Assembly (NCBI GenBank): GCA_946188345.1 | Contig: CAMHUI010000025.1 | Span: 1-32,826, forward strand | Source of the DNA: an uncultured Prevotellaceae bacterium | GTDB lineage: Bacteria; Bacteroidota; Bacteroidia; Bacteroidales; Bacteroidaceae | Reading direction: 5' to 3' | DNA: 32,826 bases | Shown: positions 1 through 7,593 of the stretch, piece by piece | Numbering within the stretch: position 1 is the first letter of the stretch | Layout of the letters: each line of letters begins with the position of its first letter | Made by a program: the position numbers and the translations under genes | The notes under the pieces: generated by a model | Database searches by the model: none | What the model saw: only the letters and a program-made list of their open reading frames with translations | Told to the model about the DNA's origin: nothing

Positions 1-88
1 CTTGCAATTTCCCTTTTTTCCCAGGGCGTTGCCCTGGGCTGAGATCTTTCTGGCCTTTCAGGCCGTTTTTACCGGACAGCAATAAAAA
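1..88. repeat. Palindromic repeat element, copy A
   Basis: The stretch holds three parts in order: a perfect 8-bp inverted repeat CCCAGGGC-GTT-GCCCTGGG at 20-38; a GGCC-TTTCA-GGCC hairpin at 52-64; and the end sequence ACCGGACAGCAATAAAAA at 71-88. The same three parts recur at 32471-32546 (inverted) and 32634-32790 (direct). The last two recur at 28308-28355 (inverted). No ORF in it is believable. It looks like a dispersed non-coding repeat; whether it is mobile cannot be told from one window. Confidence 0.75.
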
Positions 89-254
89 CAAAAGAAAAGA
101 CGGAGTTTTTTTCATTTTGTTTTTCCGAGCGTCAGTACCTTCGGAGGTTTGTCAAGATTTTTGCCTGAAAAATCCTGTCATGAAAACTCCTCGTTCCAGC
201 AAAAAAAACAGACCTTTTCTGCCAACGTTCCAATGGTTTTTTGTCATCCTCAAA

Positions 255-364
255 GACTTTTGTACCAAATCGTCAGGACTTTTGTACCGAATCATCATGA
301 CTTTAGCAACAAATCATCATACGATTTACGGCAAATCGCGAGGACTTTTGTACCAAAAGTCTGA
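255..364. repeat. 22-bp tandem repeat array (5 units)
   Basis: Five adjoining 22-bp units start at 255, 277, 299, 321 and 343. Unit 1 reads GACTTTTGTACC followed by AAATCGTCAG; units 2 and 5 are near copies, units 3 and 4 have diverged. The units abut with no spacers, so this is not a CRISPR array. A second 22-bp array with a related core (AAATC-R-TC) lies at 19722-19809. Short ORFs crossing the array on the plus strand look like products of the repeat. The rest of 89-587 shows nothing I can name. Confidence 0.8.
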
Positions 365-587
365 GTGAAGAGCCCTCCGGCGGTGTTCGAAAATTCGGCT
401 CAATTGTTCAGTTTGTTACTAAAAGTCGGCTGGATAAAACTTATTCGTCTCATACTCAACGTATTAACTCCGATTGCTCATGGCTGCGTTATTTGCGACC
501 GTCGGGAAAAATTTTTCAAAAGATTGGATTCTCAAGGCCGTAAAAACGGATTTTTGTCATATTTTTTCAGAAAGCTCCCACCAAAAA

Positions 588-653
588 AGGATTGGGAAAA
601 CGGGGGAAGCCTTGCCCCTGTGTGGCAGGGCGCTCTCCTGTTTTCCCAATCCT
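588..653 (-). terminator. Intrinsic terminator of the glutaminase/small-peptide unit
   Basis: A perfect 14-bp inverted repeat (AGGATTGGGAAAAC at 588-601, GTTTTCCCAATCCT at 640-653) has a GC-rich inner hairpin. On the minus strand it is followed directly by six T residues (582-587). It lies 35 nt past the stop codon of the small acidic peptide gene, as expected for the end of that transcript. Confidence 0.85.
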
Positions 654-688
654 CTTCAAGTCCTCAGTCTGCTGATGGCTGTGCGTGC

Positions 689-877
689 TTAGTCCCAGAG
701 GCTGTTGTCGTCGCCATCGGGGATATCGTCATCGTCGCTCCAGGTGAAGCCTTTGGCTCCCCAGTCGTCGGAATCGTCGTTTGATTGTCCATCGCCGCTG
801 AGGGTCTGCAGCAGGGGCTTTGCTGACAGCATGACGATGGTTGTCTCCGGCTGGACATATAGTGTTTTCTTCTTCAT
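689..877 (-). CDS. Small acidic peptide, MKK...LWD type, copy 1
   Basis: This would encode 62 residues. It starts MKKKTLYVQPE, continues with a short hydrophobic stretch (VMLSAKPLLQTL), then an Asp/Gly/Ser-rich tail with a DDDD run, and ends SLWD. I do not recognise a named family. Small proteins with an MKK-x-Y-x-x-P start and an acidic tail are, to my knowledge, common hypothetical proteins in Prevotella. The start at 877 is chosen because the context GACTATG is conserved in the paralogue at 28588-28809, which has the same overall plan and the same LWD end. It follows the protease-glutaminase gene after a 134-bp gap containing a palindromic element, and no promoter is visible in the gap, so it is probably co-transcribed. 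It may be a secreted or processed peptide; function unknown. The region also reads open on the plus strand, but without homology or pairing. Confidence 0.7.
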   Translation of the reverse strand: MKKKTLYVQPETTIVMLSAKPLLQTLSGDGQSNDDSDDWGAKGFTWSDDDDIPDGDDNSLWD

Positions 878-887
878 AGTCATAATA

Positions 888-922
888 ATTAGCAATTAGT
901 AATTAGTAATGAGCAATTATGA
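888..922. repeat. 7-bp tandem repeat, 5 units
   Basis: Five 7-bp units of the type ATTAGYA/ATGAGCA/ATTATGA run from 888 to 922, just upstream of the small peptide start at 877. The paralogous position at 28820-28875 has eight units. On the transcript this gives a U/A-rich repeat directly before the start codon. Confidence 0.75.
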
Positions 923-1001
923 TTACATTCTTCTGACAACCGTCAGTTTGTGATTTTGAGTGAGACCACTGCCAGCGCATGTAATCATCATTACTCATTA
1001 C
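906..1001. repeat. 96-bp palindromic spacer element, copy 1
   Basis: The element is bounded by imperfect 21-bp inverted repeats (906-926 and 981-1001, 17 of 21 matching). It encloses a small perfect hairpin CTGAC-N4-GTCAG (933-946) and a conserved TTTGAGTGAG-type stretch. It fills the gap between the large gene's stop and the small peptide's start. A 97-bp copy in the same position, with the same internal landmarks, lies at 28859-28955. It could be a transcript-processing or stability hairpin, or a miniature inserted element. Confidence 0.75.
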
Positions 1002-1011
1002 TGATACTTAT

Positions 1012-4000
1012 TTATTTCATTACTGCTTTCTTGCCGTTCTGAATGTAGACTCCCTTCGTAGGCGCTGTCACGTGCTGTCCCTGCAGGTTGTAGACGGGAG
1101 TTTGCTTTTCACTGTTCTCTTTTAACTTATCACTTACAATGCCAGTCTCGCCGTTGATGTTGATGCTGGCCTTGGCGGCATTGAATCCGTCGGGCACCTG
1201 GAAGTAGCAGCGGAAGGGCTTGAGGCGTCCTGTGCCCTTCGGGTTCTGCAGGGTCTTGTTCTTCAGACTGACGATGAGCACGTTCTCGTTGACGTCCTCG
1301 GCATTTTCGTTGAAGGCAGTGGCGTCGTAGACTCCGCGGAAGGTGACGCCGTCGTGGGTGTCGCCGGTGATGTCGGCTTCCACCTCGATGTCGTCGTAGC
1401 TGACGGTCGTGGTGGCGGAGACGTTCTTTGTCGGGTTCACGATGTAGGGCTTGCCGGCCTGCAGGTTTGTGACAGTGCTGAAGTTGAGCGCTACATGTCC
1501 GTCGTTTGTCTCGGCCTGGGTGAACTCGCTGAGCTCGTAGCCTTCGCCGAAGAGTTCGGTGAGCTGAGTGCTGTTGAGGCTGACGGGCAGGCAGACGGTG
1601 TTCCAAGTGTTGGCCGTGAAGGCTCGGTTGAGGGTGACCTGCTTGTTGAGTCCGTCGTTATGGCTGATGGTGCGGCTGTTGTCGGTGCCTTCGTTGAGGC
1701 AGAGCGGTGCCTTGTTGGCCAGTACCTTTGCCCAGAGCCATCCCACCATGGGCGAGGCATTGAAGCCGTTGTCGGCATAGCCTTCGGCCGTCGTGGTGTC
1801 GTAGTAGGGCCTCAGCGGTTCGCGTGTGGTAGTTTCGTTGACATAGTTCCAGATGGGGTTGGTGAGTGTCGCCCAGTCGCCGTCGCCGTCGGCCATGGCG
1901 GCCGTGGCATAGGTATATCCGATGGAGCCGCTGACGCCGCTTCGGGCATCCATGGGCAGGCCGTAGGTGCCCGCTGTCTGTGCGAGATAGTAGGCTGTCT
2001 CCTTCTGCATGGCAGCGTCGAAGAGACGGGTGCCGAGGATTTCATCGTAGACGAGGGCATATTTCAGTCCCCATTCGGCTTCGCTGGCGTGGGTGTAGTG
2101 GTTGCCGTTGATGTTGGCGCTGAGCCAGGCAGCAGCCTTCTCCTTGGCATCGGCCTTGTAGGTGGCTGCTACATCGCTTTCGCCGGCGGCCTCGGCTATT
2201 TGCGCAAAGGCTGCCAGAGCGAGGATGCCCTTGGCCTCGACATACTTGTTGCCGGTCAGCTTGGCGGCGAAGTTGTTGCCGTCGAAGCTATCGAGGTTGT
2301 ACGTGCCGTTGTTGAGACTGGTCCGTATCAATGCGGCCACCCCCTTCAGCTTTTCGTATACGGGTATCTCGCTGGTCTCATTATTGATGATTTCAATATC
2401 GATGGCACTCTTTGCCAAAGCCTCGTCGTTGGAGAAGCTGACGGGGAGGGGTATGGTCAGTCGGCTGAGGTTGACATCCTCCATCTTGCAGGCTGCCGCG
2501 GCGGTAAGGATGTAGTCAGCCTGCACGTCGGTCGTTTGGATGTCCTCGGAGCCTGTTATTGCCAGGCTGCCAACGAGCAGTGAGGGGTTGTAGACTGCGA
2601 GGAGCGGCGTCTCAGCCAGTGCGAGCTCAACAGCCTGTTGCTTCTGCTCGGTGCCAGTGCTCATGGTGTAGACAACGGGTTTGTTGTCTTTGCTGAGCGA
2701 TATGATGTTGGCAGCGATGGTCTGTCGGTAGGCGAGCGATGCCACCTCGGCGTATTTCTTGCCTCCTGCAGCAATGGCATCATCGTAGATGGTCTCATCC
2801 CATGCGCGGGCTGCTTCCATCGTCGACTTGTAGTTGTCGGCATCGGCATACTGCGCCAGAAGGGCGGTGAAGGTGCCCCTCAACGTGTAATAGTTAGGAG
2901 TAAGGTATGAGGCCTCCTTGCCGTCGTAATCGTAGCCGATGACGGCATAGCCCTGCGAGCTGTTTCCGCTCCTGATGAGCGAGAGGTCGTCGCGGAAGAT
3001 GATGGCAGAGCCCTGCCCGGATGTTGTAGTAGCTCCTATAGTCTGCGAGGGCAGGGAGCCAGCCAAGACATTCAGCACGGGGATGTTGCCGAAGCTGACA
3101 TCGCTGTGGTTGGTCTTGTTGGGTGCTGCGAGATTGAGATGGCCGCTCTTCACATACCGCATGTTGCCAACATCACTGCGTGTCGTCGATATCGGCTCGT
3201 CGCCGTCGGCAAACTGTTCGGGCATGGCCGTCAGGTAGACCTGAACGACATGGTCCTGGCCGTCGTTGGGCGTTACCTTATAAGAGATATAGTCGATAGG
3301 TGTGGCAAGCTTGTTGAGATCGTCTGCCATCTGGGGGTTGGTGAACGTCAGGTCGAGGTCGACACCTCCGGCCTCAAAGCTGTAGTGGCTCTGTGTGGCC
3401 AGTACCTGCGGCAGGCCATTCTGTGTGGCGTTGGTGATGGCATTTGTCGGATTGGATTCCAGCATGAAATCGAGGAACTGTCCACCTTCGCCTCTGCCGG
3501 CCTTGATGGCGATGAGGTTCTCGCCCTCTTTCAGTCGGCTGACAGCAATGGGTATCACGGTATAGTCTCCAGCATTGGCAGTCCATCCGGACAGGCTGGT
3601 TAGCCACTCACCGTTGATATAGATGACGGGGTCTTGGTCGAAAGCGATGCGTAGGTTCAGGTCGCCCGTGATGGCTGCAAGTTCTTCGGCGGTGAGGTTG
3701 AACGAGCGGCGCACATAGAGGTCTTTTGTCGAGAAGTCGTTCCAATTGGTGCGCTCCCAACCGGTGTAGTCACCATTGTTGAAGGGTCCGTAGGTACCTT
3801 CGGTCCATCCGCTGGGCGTGGCCCCCTCGGCATACCATCCCGATGGTTCGCTGTCGGTGATGATGTAGGCACTATGGTCCCACTTGGGTGCTCCGCCGAG
3901 CAGCGTCTGGGTGGTTTCTGACACTCCCATGAACTGATAGGTCTTGCCGTCAACGCGTAGGTAGCCATTCAGACATTTCTCTGTCGTGGCATCCCATGCC

Positions 4001-7000
4001 GTCGTCGGCTGTTCGTTCAGGTTGTCGCCGTTGCTCCATACCTGGAAGTAGGGGTCGTTGGCGATGAGGGGCACTGCCGGAGCACGCAGCTCGATGTCCT
4101 TGGCCGGTGCGAGGTTGACGGTGGCGATGGCCGAGCGGTCGATAGTCTCGGGCACCACGGGTTCAGGTGTCTCGACGACGTTCACCTGCTTGCCGGCTGT
4201 TCCTGTCTTGTCGAGGAAGTAGGCATGGAAAGGTGCTGTCTCGGCAGCGGCGACGAGCTGTGTGCCGTCGGCCTTCAGCGAAAGCGGGCTGGTATAGGTC
4301 TCGGCGTAGGTAGAGCCCTTCAAATCGTAAGTGTTGTTGCAGGCCAGCATCATGATGTTTGCTGTGGAGGTAATCTTGGCATTGGTGGCCGAGAAGACCA
4401 GCGTCTTTCCAGCATAGGCGGCAGGCACACCGATGACGTAGGGCATGTTAGACTTCATCGTCTCGGCGTCTTCGAGGATGACCTTTCCGCTGTCGTCAAG
4501 ACCCGTGAACTGCTTCACATAGATATCGCCGAGACTGATGGGCGTCCCGTTGGCCGTGACGGCAGTTGGTGCGAAGGGCAGGCAGATGGTCTGCAGGTTG
4601 GTCTTACCGTCGGATGCCGTGCTGATGGTGCATGAGTAGCTGATGTTCTCGGCTGTGAAGTCGTAGGGTGCATAGAAGGCACCGCCACCCTCGGTCAGGG
4701 TAATCCTTTCGGCTGTTGTACCCTTCACGACGTTTTTGCCGTTGAAGGCACTGAGAACGTCAGCGTCGGCAGCGAAATAGAACGTTGTGTTGCTGCGGGC
4801 GCTGGTGAGCGTGGCCTTTGTGAGCGTGGCCAGCCTCAAGTCGACGGCAGCATCGGTGTTATAGGCGGTATAGGTAGAGTTGGCAGTGCCAGATATGCCA
4901 CCCTGCTGGTTGTATTCGATGCGGCTGTTGTCGACGGTGTGATAGCCGTAGTGGTAACTGTTGAGCGATGCACCACCGGCGGGCTTTGCTCCAATCCAAT
5001 AGTTGTGGGTGTCGTCAAGGTCGGTGAAATTGAATGGGATGACCTTCGATTCTCCGGCTGCAATGACGGTAGGGATGGAGACCGTTTTCTTATGGTAGTA
5101 ATAGTCGTTCCCCTCTTCGTTGTGCCACAACTCGATGTTGATGTCATGGTCGAAGGTCTGGGTGCCGTTGTTTTTTACGGTTACGCTACCGTTGAGTATC
5201 AAACCATAGAATTTTGAGCCTGACTGCAGGTTGTTGATTGTGAAGTTCGTCTCAGAAAGCGAATAACCAAATGCGGTCTCGCTTCCTATCTCGATGGTCG
5301 TCGAGGCAAGGATGTTGTCTTTGCTGGTGCCTGCCCAGAGATACCAGGTGCCGGTTTCACTCGGTGTGAAACTGAAACTAATAGAGCTGGTGCCGCCTTC
5401 GGCAACAAGAACGTTTGCGAATCTTGTTCTGTCGGGATTATCGCCAGTCATGTAGTCGGCATCTTGCGAGACGTAGAAATTAATCGTTTTATAATATTCT
5501 TCGCCGTTGTTTTGGAATTTCATCTTTATCGTCTGCGACTCGCTGACCTTGTGCGAGGCAACCGAAGTGTCGAAGGTTGCAGTGATGTCGACAATGGGGT
5601 GGATGGCATGGGTGATGGTACCGTCGGCAGCTATGTTGACTTCGGCATAGTAGATGTCGGTGTTTTGGTCGCTCACCCATTTCTCTGACGTGCTTAGTTT
5701 GCTGACGGGCACTATTTTGTAGGTGCCTGCGGGCAGATGGGCCAGCGAGTAGTTCTGGCCAGTAACACCATTGATACCCAAACTGGCGTGTCGGGAGGTA
5801 GAGAAGGGGATGAGGTTGCCGTCATTGTCGATATAGGCTACATTGGTGTCGAACTGATTAGGCCCTCCGCTCCAGTTACAATAGTCGACATGGAAAATCT
5901 TCGTATCGTTGTTGACATTGTAGTTACCAGACTGTGTGGGGAAGGTGGAGAGGCAGGCCCTCTTCTTCTCAGCCGTGACGCCGTCGGGCTTCTTCATGTT
6001 GATGTAGGCTCCTTGCCCAGCGGTATAGCCGTCGTCGGTCACGCTGGCGCCGATGCCGGCATTGGCGCCCGGGGCCAGTACGTCGATGCGGAAATATCCG
6101 TTGCTGCTGCCGCCCCAACCCCAGTTTACATGGAACATTCCGTCGCCGTCGTAGCCGTCGAGCACAAAGGCATGGCCGCCACCGTTCGACTGACCGCAAT
6201 AGACTACAGGCCGGTTGGCATCCAGCTCAGAATAGATTATTTTGAACCAACCGTCTGCCGAGTAGTTGTCGCGGCCTTCGTAGGTGAGGCTTTCGTCATA
6301 GTCGAAGATGGTAGGCAAAACCGACTCACCGGCGTTGGTTAAGGCGGATGAGCTGCTGCCATAGGTCATCTTGACCGCTTTTCCCACCCACAGCATCAGG
6401 TTGCTGATGGCTTCCTTCTGGGCATCGGTGGACGAGGCGGTGAAGGTGTCGGTGATGTTATCCCAGTCGATGACGGCTCCTGCAGCCGTTGCCTCCAGTT
6501 CATGGCCGTTGCCGTCGGTATAGGCCGGTATCTCAGCAATGGTCTGTGCGGGCCATTTGTGGTGGTACATGGCCTGTGCGATGGCTGTTGCTACGCAGCC
6601 AGTGACACAAAGACCATCGTCGCCCCACTTCGGACATTTCAGGTTATAGGGGTCGCCCTGGTTCCAGAGGCATGTGAGTATCGGCGCTACGGCGTGATAA
6701 GTCTGCTGGCTCTTGGCGGCAGCCTTGCGGCGCTCAGGAGTCACGGAGTAGTTGGTATCGTCGAGATACTTGATCTGGCTGGCATAGCCTTCCAGGAGTG
6801 CTTCGAGGTTGCAAGGAACATTCTTTGCATCGAAGGCACCCGTATCGCTATATCCCAGCACGGATTCGGTGCGGTCGTCGCCAGAGACGATGACGAAGCC
6901 TTGTCCGCCGTCGGCATTAAATACATAGTAATAGGCATTGTCGTCGCTTGCCTTGGCTCCGCGGCGCGGGGCGCGGTGGACGGGTTGCTGGGCATTGAGG

Positions 7001-7122
7001 CTGTGGCCTTTAGCTTGCAGAAAGCTCTTGGCCACCGATTTTGCCTGTTCACGAGTTACCGGACCGGCCAACAATGAGGCCGATGCAGTAAGTGCAAAAA
7101 GTACTGTCAGAATTCTCTTCAT
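1012..7122 (-). CDS. C10 cysteine protease-GtaA-type glutaminase fusion, secreted
   Basis: The product has 2036 residues. Residues 1-19 are a signal peptide (MKRILTVLFALTASASLLAG), which fixes the start at 7122; an in-frame ATG 75 nt upstream would put 25 non-signal residues in front. Residues 20-120 resemble the Spi/streptopain propeptide. Residues 125-380 are a C10 peptidase domain with catalytic Cys176 (TGCVATA), His317 (GGGHAF) and the N-W-G-W-G motif from Asn333. Ig-like and beta modules follow to about 1000. Residues 1010-1800 match the glutaminase A layout: DUF4964 (LRAPAVPL, DPYFQVWS), a galactose-binding-like insert, DUF5127, DUF4965 and DUF1793 (YGLPMDAR). A second beta module (TVCLP, as in TICLP after the protease half) and a sorting-like tail (VYNLQGQ...NGKKAVMK) end the protein. 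Expected roles are proteolysis and glutamine deamidation outside the cell. Each catalytic half carries its own trailing beta module, which suggests two joined genes. Confidence 0.88.
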   Translation of the reverse strand: MKRILTVLFALTASASLLAGPVTREQAKSVAKSFLQAKGHSLNAQQPVHRAPRRGAKASDDNAYYYVFNADGGQGFVIVSGDDRTESVLGYSDTGAFDAKNVPCNLEALLEGYASQIKYLDDTNYSVTPERRKAAAKSQQTYHAVAPILTCLWNQGDPYNLKCPKWGDDGLCVTGCVATAIAQAMYHHKWPAQTIAEIPAYTDGNGHELEATAAGAVIDWDNITDTFTASSTDAQKEAISNLMLWVGKAVKMTYGSSSSALTNAGESVLPTIFDYDESLTYEGRDNYSADGWFKIIYSELDANRPVVYCGQSNGGGHAFVLDGYDGDGMFHVNWGWGGSSNGYFRIDVLAPGANAGIGASVTDDGYTAGQGAYINMKKPDGVTAEKKRACLSTFPTQSGNYNVNNDTKIFHVDYCNWSGGPNQFDTNVAYIDNDGNLIPFSTSRHASLGINGVTGQNYSLAHLPAGTYKIVPVSKLSTSEKWVSDQNTDIYYAEVNIAADGTITHAIHPIVDITATFDTSVASHKVSESQTIKMKFQNNGEEYYKTINFYVSQDADYMTGDNPDRTRFANVLVAEGGTSSISFSFTPSETGTWYLWAGTSKDNILASTTIEIGSETAFGYSLSETNFTINNLQSGSKFYGLILNGSVTVKNNGTQTFDHDINIELWHNEEGNDYYYHKKTVSIPTVIAAGESKVIPFNFTDLDDTHNYWIGAKPAGGASLNSYHYGYHTVDNSRIEYNQQGGISGTANSTYTAYNTDAAVDLRLATLTKATLTSARSNTTFYFAADADVLSAFNGKNVVKGTTAERITLTEGGGAFYAPYDFTAENISYSCTISTASDGKTNLQTICLPFAPTAVTANGTPISLGDIYVKQFTGLDDSGKVILEDAETMKSNMPYVIGVPAAYAGKTLVFSATNAKITSTANIMMLACNNTYDLKGSTYAETYTSPLSLKADGTQLVAAAETAPFHAYFLDKTGTAGKQVNVVETPEPVVPETIDRSAIATVNLAPAKDIELRAPAVPLIANDPYFQVWSNGDNLNEQPTTAWDATTEKCLNGYLRVDGKTYQFMGVSETTQTLLGGAPKWDHSAYIITDSEPSGWYAEGATPSGWTEGTYGPFNNGDYTGWERTNWNDFSTKDLYVRRSFNLTAEELAAITGDLNLRIAFDQDPVIYINGEWLTSLSGWTANAGDYTVIPIAVSRLKEGENLIAIKAGRGEGGQFLDFMLESNPTNAITNATQNGLPQVLATQSHYSFEAGGVDLDLTFTNPQMADDLNKLATPIDYISYKVTPNDGQDHVVQVYLTAMPEQFADGDEPISTTRSDVGNMRYVKSGHLNLAAPNKTNHSDVSFGNIPVLNVLAGSLPSQTIGATTTSGQGSAIIFRDDLSLIRSGNSSQGYAVIGYDYDGKEASYLTPNYYTLRGTFTALLAQYADADNYKSTMEAARAWDETIYDDAIAAGGKKYAEVASLAYRQTIAANIISLSKDNKPVVYTMSTGTEQKQQAVELALAETPLLAVYNPSLLVGSLAITGSEDIQTTDVQADYILTAAAACKMEDVNLSRLTIPLPVSFSNDEALAKSAIDIEIINNETSEIPVYEKLKGVAALIRTSLNNGTYNLDSFDGNNFAAKLTGNKYVEAKGILALAAFAQIAEAAGESDVAATYKADAKEKAAAWLSANINGNHYTHASEAEWGLKYALVYDEILGTRLFDAAMQKETAYYLAQTAGTYGLPMDARSGVSGSIGYTYATAAMADGDGDWATLTNPIWNYVNETTTREPLRPYYDTTTAEGYADNGFNASPMVGWLWAKVLANKAPLCLNEGTDNSRTISHNDGLNKQVTLNRAFTANTWNTVCLPVSLNSTQLTELFGEGYELSEFTQAETNDGHVALNFSTVTNLQAGKPYIVNPTKNVSATTTVSYDDIEVEADITGDTHDGVTFRGVYDATAFNENAEDVNENVLIVSLKNKTLQNPKGTGRLKPFRCYFQVPDGFNAAKASININGETGIVSDKLKENSEKQTPVYNLQGQHVTAPTKGVYIQNGKKAVMK

Positions 7123-7170
7123 GGTAATGGTGTATTTATGTGTTTTCTTTTCATAGGTATATTTAATGCA

Positions 7171-7178
7171 CAAAGATA
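7171..7178 (-). promoter_or_regulatory. Putative -7 box for the protease-glutaminase gene
   Basis: The minus strand reads TATCTTTG, matching the Bacteroidetes -7 consensus TAnnTTTG, about 49 nt upstream of the ATG at 7122. A TTTG lies upstream at 7195-7198 but only 16 bp away, shorter than the usual 19-21, so the -33 box is uncertain. Confidence 0.5.
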
Positions 7179-7246
7179 CAAAAAAACATGATAACAAAGG
7201 GCCGTATGATGTTCCTTTTATGTCTTTTTAACATGCAAGCATCACG

Positions 7247-7287
7247 GAGTAACTACCCAGCAACCTCTGGCGCATGAGTAGTTACTC
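7247..7287. promoter_or_regulatory. Perfect 10-bp inverted repeat between RM island and protease gene
   Basis: GAGTAACTAC (7247-7256) pairs perfectly with GTAGTTACTC (7278-7287). The loop contains a further CCAG/CTGG pair (7257-7260, 7267-7270). It starts 20 nt past the last gene of the restriction-modification island, so it may be that operon's terminator, but no T-run follows on the minus strand. It also lies about 70-110 bp upstream of the protease gene's -7 box and could be an operator. Confidence 0.5.
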
Positions 7288-7307
7288 AATCTTAAACATA
7301 TGTTATA

Positions 7308-7586
7308 TTAAATATTAGCTTTATACCACTCCTCATGCATGGTTTTAAGTATTTTGCCTGTTTTCTTTACAACCCAAAAAGGAGAAGGTTGACAATTATA
7401 GTCCCTATGCTTAAGTTCACATGTAATTGTAGATAGATATGTTATACGCTCGTTATATTTTACACGTCTTGTGTCTTCTACCCTTACAACCACAGATGGA
7501 TCAACTTTATAATATAGGATATCTCCTTTCTTTAATCCTATATCAAAAAAACCAATTCTTTTTCTTTTCTTATCTCTTATACTCAT
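7308..7586 (-). CDS. Small RAMA-like protein of the restriction-modification island
   Basis: This encodes 92 residues from the ATG at 7586, 7 nt past the methylase stop. An alternative ATG at 7634 would add 16 residues and overlap the methylase by 41 nt; I prefer the non-overlapping start, though the longer one is possible. The basic start (MSIRDKKRKR) is followed by a pattern like the RAMA domain (restriction enzyme adenine methylase associated): G-L-K-K-G-D-I-L-Y-Y, a V-V-R-V-E strand, a conserved-looking Tyr-Leu-Ser stretch and F-W-V-V near the end. This is a weak pattern match from memory. It is AT-rich like its two upstream neighbours and closes their operon. It probably helps recognise or bind DNA for the system, but could be an unrelated hypothetical. 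Confidence 0.65.
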   Translation of the reverse strand: MSIRDKKRKRIGFFDIGLKKGDILYYKVDPSVVVRVEDTRRVKYNERITYLSTITCELKHRDYNCQPSPFWVVKKTGKILKTMHEEWYKANI

Positions 7587-7593
7587 AGCTGTA

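Noticed and set aside
255..364. CRISPR array
   Set aside because: The 22-bp units abut with no spacers, and no cas gene is present. The same holds for 19722-19809.
117..368. Small plus-strand protein gene upstream of the repeat array
   Set aside because: The frame runs through the 22-bp tandem repeats and its repeated residues come from them. No promoter or start context supports it.
7123..7197. Longer N-terminus of the protease-glutaminase
   Set aside because: It would place 25 residues before a clear signal peptide and would start upstream of the putative -7 box.
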